A stretch of DNA of 6,860 nt from Gammaproteobacteria bacterium (GCA_029862285.1 JAOTXR010000112.1:1-6860); one strand, 5' to 3'; counted from the first letter of the stretch, positions 1 through 6,269 are shown. Notes: a model not told the origin generated them from the sequence alone. Numbers and translations are program-made.

Positions 1-66
1 GAACAGGATTTCACCCGTGCCACCCAGCGTCTGCGTACCGGAGAAACGCAGGAATGTGAAACTACC
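1..66 (-). repeat. Start of repeat unit R5 (cut by the window edge)
   Basis: Residues 1367-1388 begin GSFTFLRFSGTQTLGGTGEI, which aligns with the start of R1-R4 exactly one 822-bp period beyond R4. At least a fifth unit therefore follows outside the window. Confidence 0.85.
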
Positions 67-3000
67 ATCGCTGGCAATGGTAACCGATATGTTATCCAGC
101 AGCGTCAGACCGTTCGTGACCGTGCACACGGTGGCGTTTGCAACAGTGGTATCGACTGAAAGCGTGACGCCATTGAGGTCGCCGCTGCCACTGATCAGGA
201 AGCTGGTTCCAGTGATAGTGCCGCCGATAATCTCGCCACCCGCGCCGAGCTGCCAGGTACCGGGGACAGTATCGAGGTCCAGCGTCAGCGCGGTATTGTC
301 GAGTTCGCCATTAACTGTGACGGTGCCGTTACTCGCGAATGTACCCAGGTCGGCGAATACGAACAGGCCACCGAGTTCCGCATCAGAGTTGACCAGGTCG
401 ATGGTGCCCAGGTTGGTCCAGATATCCGTCGTCACATTGTTGCCGATATCGAGCAGGCTATCGGTAACGGTGATTGCACCGCTGTTGATCCATTGACCAA
501 ATAGCTCCAGCTCGCCGCCACCGCTGATCGATACAGTCGCGCTGGCCGCAGCCGTCCAGTCGCCGGAGACCTGGATATCCCCGCCAGCGGTAGCAACCGC
601 GTCACCGGAAATCGCGAGTACGTCTCCATAGATAAATACTTTGTGTCCCGATAAACCGGAGTTGACAGTGCCTTCCAGCGTGAGACCGCGGCCGAGCGAA
701 TTACTGCCGACCCAGCCACCGGTCGTGTCGGCACTGATGGTAACGCCCGCCCCGATTGTCAGCGTGTCGCCATTGGCCAAGGGAATGAAACGATTTAGCG
801 TGTCGCCGGTTGTGGTGCCGCTGAACTGGATCAGACCGGTGCCACCGACGGTTTGTGTGCCATCCGCTCTCAGCTGCGTGAATGAACCATTGCTTATCAG
901 CGTTACCGTCACGTTGTTGAGCGTCAGCCCGTTAGTCAGATCCAGTATCACACCGTTATTCAGATTCATATCTGCGCTGAGCGTGACACCGTCAAGTTCC
1001 CCGTTGGAGGCTACGATCTCCAGTGTAGTGCCGGTGATGGTGCCGCCGGAGATCGTACCGGTTCCAAGCTGCCAGTCGCCAGGCAACGTATCGATGTTCA
1101 GGGTTTCACCTGTGTTATCGAGAAGACCGTCGACCGTGACGTTACCGTTGGAAGTAATGGTGCCCAGGTCGGACTGCGCAAACGAGCCGCCGAAAGTGGC
1201 ATCCGAGTTGACCAGCGTGATCGATCCCGGGGCCAGGTTGGTCCACGGGTCCGTTGCGTTGTCGCCGATGTCGAGCAGGCTGTTGGTCACGGTTACCGCG
1301 GCTTCGCTGGACCAGGTCCCCAGCAGCGCCAGGGTACCGCCGCCACTCATGGACATCGTCGTGGCGGCCGACGCTGTCCAGTCACCATCAACGGTAATAT
1401 CGGCCCCGTTGCTGCCTGTCAGCGTGCCATCGATACTCAACGGATCGCCCTGGACAGTGATTTCGGCACCGGCGTCATCGGCGATGACCGTGCCAAGCAT
1501 GTTGAGTCCACGACCAAGACTATTGGTACCCAGCCAGCCGCCGGCGGGTTGCGTGCGCACGGTAATCCCGGAACCGACTGTCAACACATCACCATTGGCC
1601 GCCGCGTAGGTGCGGATCAGCGTGTCGCCCGCCGTGGTCCCGCCATAGAGGATCTCTCCGCTGCCATCGAGCGTCTGGCTCCCGCGGTAGATCATCTGTG
1701 TGAACGAGCCGTTGCTGATCATGGTGTAGATGGAATTCAGTGTCAGTCCGTTGAAGACATCGACGGTAGTGGCGTTGTTCTGTGTCGTATTGACCGCAAG
1801 GGTCGTGCCATCGAGATCGCCCTGGCCGACGATATCCATCGAGGTCCCGGTGACGGTACCGTCCTGGAACACGCCGTCGGTGCCGAGTTGCCAGGTGCCC
1901 GGTGCCACGTCGAGGTTGAAGGACCCCGTGAGGATAAGACGGCCGTTCAGGGTCGTAAACCCGTCGATCGTGGTGTTACCGATGTCGTCGGGTACAAAGA
2001 TCCCGCCAAGTTCGGCATCGGAGTTCACCAGCGTGATCGATCCCGGGGCCAGGTTGGTCCAGCTGTCACTGCTGTTATTGTCGCCAATATCCAGCAGACC
2101 ATCAGTAACATCGATATCCGCTTCACTGCTCCAGCTACCGAACAACTGTAGTTCGCTGCCGTTGGTTGCTGTCATCGTGGTTGTATCAGAAGCGGTCCAT
2201 ACACCATCGGTAGTGAGGGTTCCGCCATTGCTGGCAGTCAGAAGAACCGCGTCGATCGTCATCTGATCGCCCTGTACCGTGAGTTCGGCGCCGTCGACGT
2301 CGGCGATGGCGCGGCCGAGAAATGTCAGGCCCCGTCCGGCGGCGTTGGTACCGAGCCAGCCACCGGTAGTGAGCGTGCGGGCGGTAATGCCGGAACCGAC
2401 TGTCAACACATCACCATTGGCCACCGCGTAGATGCGGATCAGCGTGTCGCCCGCCGTGGTCCCGCCGTAGAGGATTTCACCGGTACCCCCGAGTGTCTGG
2501 TCACCGAAGAAGCGCATCTGTGTGAATGAACCATTGCTGACCAGTGTGAAGGACGAACCGGCCAGCGTCAGACCGTTGAAGACATCGACCAGCACGCCGT
2601 TATTGGCGACGGTATCCACCACCGCGAGGGTCGTGCCATCGAGATCGCCCTGGCCGACGATATCCAGCAGCGTGCCGGTAACGGTTCCGTCCTGGATGAC
2701 GCCGTTTGTGGTCAATTGCCAGGTGCCGGGTGCGGTGTCGAGATCGAATGTCAGCCCGGTCAGGATGATCCGTCCATCCAGCGATGTGATGCCGCCGATA
2801 GTCATATTGCCGATGTCGGCCGGGCCAAACACGCCGCCGACTTGCGCATCACCGGTTACCGTTATCGTTCCGAGATTGGTCCAGTTGTGGCTGGTGTTAT
2901 TGTTGCCGATATCCAGTAACCCGCCAATGACACTTACCGTAGCCTCGCTGCTCCAGCTACCGAACAACTCCAGTTCCGATCCGCCTGTTGCCGTCATCGT

Positions 3001-4164
3001 CGTGCCCGCGGAGGCAGTCCAGTTACCGTCAACCTGCATGTTGCCGCCGCCGCTGGCGGTCAACGTGCCATCGATTGTCATGGCATCGCCCTGAACGGTG
3101 ATTTCCGCGCCGCTGTCATCGGCGATAACCGTGCCAAGCATGTTGAGTCCACGGCCAAGACTACTGGTGCCCAGCCAGCCGCCGGCGGGTTGCGAGCGCA
3201 CGGTAATGCCGGAACCGATCGTGAGCGTGTCGCCATTGTTCTGGGCAAACAACCGGATCAGCGTGTCACCCGCCGTAGTGCCCGCGTAGTGGATCTCTCC
3301 GGTTCCACCCAGTGTCTGGGTGCCGTCAAAACGGGCCTGGGTAAAAGAACCGTCACTGATGAAGGTCAGCGTACTGTTGTCCAACGTGAGACCGTTCTCA
3401 AAGTCGACCAGCAACCCGTTAGCCAAGCTCAGATCGACACCCAGCGTGACGTTGTCGAGTGTAACGTTGGTATTGACCGTCAGCGGTCCAGGGCCTTCTG
3501 TAGCCACCGTTCGGATAACCCTCGCGTTGCGAAGCGTGGAGTTGGCGTCAATCAGCGTCAGATTGCCCTGCATATCCATGTCACCGAATACCGTCAGGGA
3601 ACTTGCATCTGATATCACGATGTCGGCTACGCTGAACACGCCGGAGCATTCGTAGTTGTTGCCATCGTTATGGGTTACTACGATGCCGGGTGTGTCGATC
3701 AGCGCGAAGTTGGGCGCGACAGGTATCCCGACCGGAAACCAGTTTGTCGGCTCGTTCCAGTTACCGCTTTCCGGATTCACCCACCGAACCTGGCCGACCG
3801 GCCCCGGTGGACCGAGAAAAAGGGCTTTCATTACCGCCAGATCCAGGAAGCCGATGAAACTGTCCCCATCGAAATCCGCATCTTCATTCCAGTTTGCACT
3901 CGCAGGGTTGGTCAGGAAGGCAGACTTGAACAGGGCGACATCGGGAAAGGACACGATCCCATCGTTGTTGAGGTCGGGATCGCAGGCATTGCCGTACCCG
4001 TCGCTATCGGTATCCGCCTGCGAGGTGTTGCTGGCCAGCAGGCAATTGTCGGCGTTGTTGGGCACACCGTCCGCATCCAGGTCCGTTCCGGCCATGATCT
4101 GCGGCGCAAAGAAAAGTAAGCTAATGGCGAGCGTTGATTGGGCAAAGTGATGCCAGATTCTCAT
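1..4164 (-). CDS. Giant secreted tandem-repeat beta-rich protein with N-terminal TSP3 and dockerin-like calcium motifs (partial, C-terminus off the left edge)
   Basis: The frame is open for 1388 codons from ATG 4164 to the window edge with no stop or frameshift. The start is fixed by a GAGAGG Shine-Dalgarno (4173-4178) 8 nt upstream and by the signal peptide that follows. Domains in order: Sec signal peptide (residues 1-25), thrombospondin type-3 motif (28-62), two EF-hand-like loops of dockerin type (64-116), a Trp-rich leader with SGNWNEPTNW (133-142), then repeats from residue 272 onward. Repeats are rich in Gly, Thr, Asp and Asn, with motifs such as TQTLGGTGEI, TTAGDTLIR and GSWSSEA, typical of parallel beta-solenoid surface proteins. 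After K113 only one lysine (K1175) is visible. The role may be adhesin, matrix or surface-layer-like; the specific function is unknown. An autotransporter, PEP-CTERM or type I/IX secretion signal would be at the missing C-terminus, so the export route cannot be judged. That the gene is real and exported is near certain. Confidence 0.93.
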   Translation of the reverse strand, partial: MRIWHHFAQSTLAISLLFFAPQIMAGTDLDADGVPNNADNCLLASNTSQADTDSDGYGNACDPDLNNDGIVSFPDVALFKSAFLTNPASANWNEDADFDGDSFIGFLDLAVMKALFLGPPGPVGQVRWVNPESGNWNEPTNWFPVGIPVAPNFALIDTPGIVVTHNDGNNYECSGVFSVADIVISDASSLTVFGDMDMQGNLTLIDANSTLRNARVIRTVATEGPGPLTVNTNVTLDNVTLGVDLSLANGLLVDFENGLTLDNSTLTFISDGSFTQARFDGTQTLGGTGEIHYAGTTAGDTLIRLFAQNNGDTLTIGSGITVRSQPAGGWLGTSSLGRGLNMLGTVIADDSGAEITVQGDAMTIDGTLTASGGGNMQVDGNWTASAGTTMTATGGSELELFGSWSSEATVSVIGGLLDIGNNNTSHNWTNLGTITVTGDAQVGGVFGPADIGNMTIGGITSLDGRIILTGLTFDLDTAPGTWQLTTNGVIQDGTVTGTLLDIVGQGDLDGTTLAVVDTVANNGVLVDVFNGLTLAGSSFTLVSNGSFTQMRFFGDQTLGGTGEILYGGTTAGDTLIRIYAVANGDVLTVGSGITARTLTTGGWLGTNAAGRGLTFLGRAIADVDGAELTVQGDQMTIDAVLLTASNGGTLTTDGVWTASDTTTMTATNGSELQLFGSWSSEADIDVTDGLLDIGDNNSSDSWTNLAPGSITLVNSDAELGGIFVPDDIGNTTIDGFTTLNGRLILTGSFNLDVAPGTWQLGTDGVFQDGTVTGTSMDIVGQGDLDGTTLAVNTTQNNATTVDVFNGLTLNSIYTMISNGSFTQMIYRGSQTLDGSGEILYGGTTAGDTLIRTYAAANGDVLTVGSGITVRTQPAGGWLGTNSLGRGLNMLGTVIADDAGAEITVQGDPLSIDGTLTGSNGADITVDGDWTASAATTMSMSGGGTLALLGTWSSEAAVTVTNSLLDIGDNATDPWTNLAPGSITLVNSDATFGGSFAQSDLGTITSNGNVTVDGLLDNTGETLNIDTLPGDWQLGTGTISGGTITGTTLEIVASNGELDGVTLSADMNLNNGVILDLTNGLTLNNVTVTLISNGSFTQLRADGTQTVGGTGLIQFSGTTTGDTLNRFIPLANGDTLTIGAGVTISADTTGGWVGSNSLGRGLTLEGTVNSGLSGHKVFIYGDVLAISGDAVATAGGDIQVSGDWTAAASATVSISGGGELELFGQWINSGAITVTDSLLDIGNNVTTDIWTNLGTIDLVNSDAELGGLFVFADLGTFASNGTVTVNGELDNTALTLDLDTVPGTWQLGAGGEIIGGTITGTSFLISGSGDLNGVTLSVDTTVANATVCTVTNGLTLLDNISVTIASDGSFTFLRFSGTQTLGGTGEILF
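67..888 (-). repeat. Repeat unit R4 (274 residues, the most diverged)
   Basis: Residues 1093-1366. It keeps the period and motif order (TQTVGGTGLI, TTTGDTLNR, SNSLGRGLTLEG, GGGELELFGQW, SLLDIGNN, WTNLGTI, GTWQLG, GDLNGVTLSVDTT) but has little long-range DNA identity to R1-R3. It holds the only lysine of the repeat array (K1175, in GHKVFIYGD) and an isolated cysteine (C1347). Confidence 0.87.
889..1710 (-). repeat. Repeat unit R3 (274 residues)
   Basis: Residues 819-1092. The first part is nearly identical in DNA to R2 (1568-1653 against 2390-2475, 3 mismatches in 86). The next part is closest to R1 (1474-1577 against 3115-3218, 6 mismatches in 104). A further block matches R2 exactly (1214-1245 against 2030-2061). 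From TSNGNVTVDG onward it diverges toward the R4 form. Confidence 0.88.
1711..2532 (-). repeat. Repeat unit R2 (274 residues)
   Basis: Residues 545-818, with the same motif order as R1. It shares an exact 40-bp block with R1 (1799-1838 and 2627-2666), encoding part of VGQGDLDGTTLA. It differs from R1 and R3 in the middle of the unit, with GGWLGTNAAGRGLTFLG in place of the SLGRGLNMLG form. Confidence 0.88.
2533..3351 (-). repeat. Repeat unit R1 of the giant protein (273 residues)
   Basis: Residues 272-544. It begins at GSFTQARF and contains TQTLGGTGEI, TTAGDTLIR, GGWLGTSSLGRGLNMLG, ITVQGD, GSWSSEA, LLDIGNN, NWTNLG, GTWQL and DIVGQGDLDGTTLAV. The preceding residues (about 235-271) look like the tail of a unit, so the array starts with a partial copy joined to the Trp-rich leader. 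Unit borders are arbitrary within the period; I set them at the conserved GSFT. Confidence 0.88.
3817..3975 (-). other. Dockerin-like pair of EF-hand loops
   Basis: Residues 64-75 (DLNNDGIVSFPD) and 97-108 (DFDGDSFIGFLD) both match the 12-residue D-x-D/N-x-D calcium loop, each followed by a short hydrophobic helix (ALFKSAF and LAVMKALF). Two such loops about 33 residues apart are the hallmark of dockerin type I modules. The segment runs on directly from the TSP3 motif. No cohesin is visible in the window, so a cohesin partner is not implied. Confidence 0.7.
3979..4083 (-). other. Thrombospondin type-3 calcium-binding motif
   Basis: Residues 28-62 follow the TSP3 pattern closely: DLDADG at 28-33, DNC at 39-41, N46, Q49, then DTDSDGYG at 51-58 and C61-D62. 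The spaced aspartates would coordinate Ca2+, and C41 and C61 could form the usual disulfide. The proline that normally follows the first cysteine is leucine here. Confidence 0.82.
4090..4164 (-). other. Sec signal peptide of the giant repeat protein
   Basis: Residues 1-25 have a short basic start (MRIWHH), a hydrophobic core (LAISLLFFAP) and a likely signal peptidase I site after QIMA, before GTDLD. There is no lipobox cysteine, so a lipoprotein is not indicated. Confidence 0.8.
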
Positions 4165-4172
4165 GATTGATA

Positions 4173-4178
4173 CCTCTC
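4173..4178 (-). promoter_or_regulatory. Shine-Dalgarno site of the giant repeat protein
   Basis: GAGAGG on the minus strand, 8 nt before ATG 4164. It is a clear site and decides the start. Confidence 0.75.
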
Positions 4179-4246
4179 GGCCTCGGCGTCTAATTATTGG
4201 CAATTAAGCGCCTGTTTTTGCTAAATTTTCTAAAGCCCGTCGGACG

Positions 4247-4275
4247 TTTAAAACGCCCTCTATAGACAGTATAGA
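4247..4275 (+). promoter_or_regulatory. Candidate purU promoter
   Basis: TTTAAA (4247-4252) and TATAGA (4270-4275) are 17 bp apart, each matching 4 of 6 bases of the sigma-70 boxes. Transcription would begin near 4282 and leave a leader of about 84 nt. A second TATAGA lies at 4261-4266. The assignment is weak and the region could also serve the divergent gene, since TATACT reads at 4269-4274 on the minus strand. Confidence 0.3.
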
Positions 4276-4276
4276 C
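4261..4276. repeat. Tandem 7-bp direct repeat in the divergent intergenic region
   Basis: TATAGAC occurs at 4261-4267 and again at 4270-4276, a 9-bp step. Both copies resemble a -10 box, and they sit between two divergent genes. They may be overlapping promoters or a short binding-site pair; chance is also possible. Confidence 0.4.
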
Positions 4277-4365
4277 TGATTCTTCAGAGCTGGAAGATTG
4301 GGCGCGTTGTGAACTAACCGAGCAGTTTTCATGACAGGACATCAATTCCCCGTTACATTCATCTC

Positions 4366-5226
4366 ATGCCAGCACACAACGCAATTCTGCTCGTTTCATG
4401 CCCGGACCAGGCCGGGCTGGTTGCGAAACTGACCGCTTTTATCCACGGAAATGGTGGCAACATCGTGCATCTGGATCAGCATGTCGATACTGATGCAGAC
4501 GTTTTCTTTATGCGGGTGGAGTGGAGTCTGGAGCAATTTACCATTCCGCGCGAGGCGCTGGGCAAAGCGATCGCCAAGCTGACTCGCCCGCTGAACATGC
4601 ATGCGGAGCTCTATTTCTCAGACGCCCCGATACGTCTGGCGATTTTTGTGACGAGCCAGAATCATTGTCTTTACGATTTGTTGGCCCGCTATGAGGCGGG
4701 TGAGCTGCCCGGTGTGGAGATTCCCTTAATTATTGGTAACCACAAGGCACTGGAGCCCGCTGCCCAGCGGTTTGGCATCGCTTTTCACCACTTCGATGTC
4801 GACAAGACCCGCAAACCGGAAGTCGAACGCGCGGAAATTGCACTACTGCGGGAAAACCAGGTCGACACCATTGTGATGGCCAAATATATGCAAATACTCA
4901 GCGACGAATTCTGTGCCGAGTTTCCTAACCGCATAATTAATATACACCATTCATTCCTGCCCGCATTTGTCGGTGCCAAACCGTATCACCAGGCGCACGA
5001 ACGTGGCGTCAAAATCATAGGTGCAACGGCTCACTATGCGACAGCGGATCTGGATCAGGGACCGATTATCGAACAAGACGTTATCCACGTCTCGCACAAG
5101 GAATCGATCGACGACTACGTGCGTCGTGGCAAAGACCTCGAAAAGCTGGTTTTATCACGTGCGGTATGGTGGCATATTCAACGCAAGGTGCTCGTGCACG
5201 AGAACCGCACGGTAATCTTTCGATAG
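4366..5226 (+). CDS. purU: Formyltetrahydrofolate deformylase
   Basis: This cytoplasmic enzyme hydrolyses 10-formyltetrahydrofolate to tetrahydrofolate and formate, balancing the one-carbon pool and supplying formate for PurT-type purine synthesis (family knowledge). At 286 residues it has the usual full length. An N-terminal ACT-type domain (about 6-85) carries the family signature SCPDQAGLVAKL (11-22) and NIVHLDQHVD (32-41); in E. coli this part senses methionine and glycine. The formyltransferase-like domain (about 88-275) carries MAKYMQILS, then INIHHSFLPAF (191-201) and LDQGPII (229-235). N192, H194 and D230 correspond to the Asn-His-Asp catalytic set of the PurN/PurU fold. The start is chosen because the family homology begins within a few residues of it. 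No good Shine-Dalgarno lies upstream, so translation may be modest. It is monocistronic, divergent from the giant gene and convergent with the next gene. The ACT domain separates it from PurN. Confidence 0.96.
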   Translation: MPAHNAILLVSCPDQAGLVAKLTAFIHGNGGNIVHLDQHVDTDADVFFMRVEWSLEQFTIPREALGKAIAKLTRPLNMHAELYFSDAPIRLAIFVTSQNHCLYDLLARYEAGELPGVEIPLIIGNHKALEPAAQRFGIAFHHFDVDKTRKPEVERAEIALLRENQVDTIVMAKYMQILSDEFCAEFPNRIINIHHSFLPAFVGAKPYHQAHERGVKIIGATAHYATADLDQGPIIEQDVIHVSHKESIDDYVRRGKDLEKLVLSRAVWWHIQRKVLVHENRTVIFR

Positions 5227-5283
5227 CATTATTGTTCTGATATACCGGGTAATTCTTCCTTGTAATCCGGCACTGTGGTGTGC

Positions 5284-5308
5284 GCCCCCTCCCGGACCGG
5301 GAGGGGGC
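5284..5308. terminator. Perfect GC-rich hairpin between convergent genes
   Basis: The arms GCCCCCTCCCG (5284-5294) and CGGGAGGGGGC (5298-5308) form an uninterrupted 11-bp stem with a GAC loop. It lies 57 bp after the purU stop and 12 bp after the stop of the minus-strand gene, as expected for a shared bidirectional terminator. Neither side has a U tract, so it may instead block 3' exonucleases or need a factor for termination. Confidence 0.65.
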
Positions 5309-5320
5309 TAACAACCAAAA

Positions 5321-6058
5321 CTAGTTCTGACGGGCTTCCATCTCAATGTTCCAGAGATAGTCTTCATGTGAACTACAGATCGAGTTGAACTCGCGGCCGG
5401 CGGCCGACCCGGAAAATCCACTCAGCAAATCCGCACGCGCCTTGAAGAGATCATCGATACTGGCAGCGGTTGTCGTCAGCAGGCGCCGGAATTTGCCTCC
5501 CAACACATGACTGCTCCAGCCCCACGAAGTCAGCATACCGGGACCCATGTGGGCGTCGTATGCCGGGGCGAATACTTTTTCCACCAGCTCGTCGGCGCGG
5601 CTCTCGCTATTCAGATCACAGACAAAGTACACTGACAGCCCAACCTTGCCACGGTCTGCGCCGACAGTACCGCCTTTGACTTCCCACACGTAGTCATCAT
5701 GAGAACGGCAGGCCCTGCCAAAATCGTTATCACGCGGTTTCAGGGCTTTGTCCACTATCTCGCCCTGTTTCTCGACGGCATTCAATACGCCGACAACGCT
5801 GTTACCCATGTGATAATTGATCCGGCGCCAGTTGCCTCCGGTCATGTGTTTCAGATAACCCCACCCTGTGATGTCGCCCGACTTCATGCCGGCCTCATAG
5901 GCTGGCTTGAAGTACTTCTCAAAGGTCTTGTCGGCTGCGTCTTCTCCAACTGGATCGCAGTTGAAATAGCTCGCGTAAAAATAGATCTTTTCTTCGTCAG
6001 TTTGTGCCCACGCAGAAAACGAGAGCAGAAGTGCCATGGCACCGATCAGAATACGCAT
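5321..6058 (-). CDS. Unrecognised exported protein with a duplicated ~113-residue cysteine-containing domain
   Basis: I do not recognise the family. The start is taken at ATG 6058 (245 residues) because AAGGGGG (6065-6071) sits 6 nt upstream and the product then begins with a clean signal peptide (MRILIGAMALLLSFSAWA, cleaved before QTDEEK); the frame also reads up to ATG 6154, but that extension has no signal-like start. The mature protein is two tandem copies of one domain, offset by 111-113 residues: YFNCD (31-35) and YFVCD (144-148); PAYEAGM (52-58) and PAYDAHM (165-171); GGNWRR (74-79) and GGKFRR (187-192); CRSHDDYVW (117-125) and CSSHEDYLW (228-236). Each copy has two cysteines 81-83 apart (C34/C117, C147/C228), possibly a disulfide in the periplasm. 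The strand-helix-strand look suggests a ferredoxin-like alpha/beta-barrel fold, but that is inference. It is a single gene, convergent with purU. Confidence 0.88.
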   Translation of the reverse strand: MRILIGAMALLLSFSAWAQTDEEKIYFYASYFNCDPVGEDAADKTFEKYFKPAYEAGMKSGDITGWGYLKHMTGGNWRRINYHMGNSVVGVLNAVEKQGEIVDKALKPRDNDFGRACRSHDDYVWEVKGGTVGADRGKVGLSVYFVCDLNSESRADELVEKVFAPAYDAHMGPGMLTSWGWSSHVLGGKFRRLLTTTAASIDDLFKARADLLSGFSGSAAGREFNSICSSHEDYLWNIEMEARQN

Positions 6059-6064
6059 TGGTTT

Positions 6065-6071
6065 CCCCCTT
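6065..6071 (-). promoter_or_regulatory. Shine-Dalgarno site that decides the start at 6058
   Basis: AAGGGGG on the minus strand, 6 nt before ATG 6058. It supports this start over the upstream in-frame ATG at 6154. Confidence 0.7.
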
Positions 6072-6119
6072 CCCCAAAGGATGGCCGGCTGGCAATCACC
6101 CGGGTTCTTGTGAGCCGCA

Positions 6120-6125
6120 AGTATA
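6120..6125 (-). promoter_or_regulatory. Candidate -10 box of the duplicated-domain exported protein gene
   Basis: TATACT on the minus strand (5 of 6 to TATAAT) would start transcription near 6113 and give a leader of about 55 nt. The hexamer 17 bp upstream, TTTCGT (6143-6148), is a poor -35, and the spacer holds a run of eight T. A weak -35 would fit a promoter that depends on an activator. Confidence 0.4.
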
Positions 6126-6166
6126 GTCAGAAAAAAAATGTCACGAAATACCAAAGACTCCTTAGT

Positions 6167-6181
6167 TTAGACTTAGTCTAA
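6167..6181. promoter_or_regulatory. Perfect 15-bp palindrome, possible operator
   Basis: TTAGACT and AGTCTAA flank a single central T. The site lies in the divergent region, 88 bp before the channel-like gene and 108 bp before the exported-protein gene. Its centre (6174) is about 61 bp upstream of the start point implied by the 6120-6125 box, a usual place for an activator. No known regulator motif is recognised. Confidence 0.4.
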
Positions 6182-6259
6182 TCTGGCCTCAAAACAACTG
6201 TTACAGACCGCCTGCTCACGGTGATGACATCGTAGTATTCTTCTCAACAAATCGTAGTT

Positions 6260-6264
6260 GGGGA
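6260..6264 (+). promoter_or_regulatory. Shine-Dalgarno site of the channel-like gene
   Basis: GGGGA, within GGGGAAG, lies 5 nt before ATG 6270 and fixes that start. Confidence 0.6.
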
Positions 6265-6269
6265 AGATC

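Noticed and set aside
432..734. Minus-strand 100-codon frame
   Set aside because: It lies in another frame inside repeat R4, which is coding in the main frame; its Arg/Ser/Ala-rich translation shows no family signature.
17..3655. Long plus-strand reading frames opposite the giant gene (for example 641-1609, 1730-2266, 2522-3094)
   Set aside because: They are rich in Pro, Ser and Val, recur with the repeat period, and read exactly antisense to Gly/Thr/Asp-rich repeat codons. None has recognisable domains, and the minus frame is open over the whole stretch with a signal peptide.
3656..4150. Plus-strand frames 3656-4150 and 3670-4119, and minus-strand frame 3912-4145
   Set aside because: They overlap the signal peptide, TSP3 and dockerin-like region of the giant gene in other frames, and they lack recognisable motifs.
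1..4164. CRISPR array or satellite-like repeat
   Set aside because: The period is 822 bp, within a continuous coding frame, with diverged copies; there are no short identical repeats with spacers.
1..4164. Calling the giant protein an autotransporter or filamentous haemagglutinin
   Set aside because: No translocator beta-barrel, TPS secretion domain or sorting signal is visible; the C-terminus is missing, so the export class is left open.
4366..5226. PurN (phosphoribosylglycinamide formyltransferase) instead of PurU
   Set aside because: The N-terminal ACT domain with SCPDQAGLVAKL and the 286-residue length are specific to PurU; PurN lacks the ACT domain and is shorter.
6059..6154. N-terminal extension of the duplicated-domain protein to ATG 6154
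   Set aside because: It would add 32 residues before a clean signal peptide and would overlap the candidate -10 box; the start at 6058 has the better ribosome-binding site.
5699..6181. Plus-strand 160-codon frame opposite the exported protein
   Set aside because: It is a shadow of the minus-strand gene, whose internal duplication and signal peptide show the true strand.
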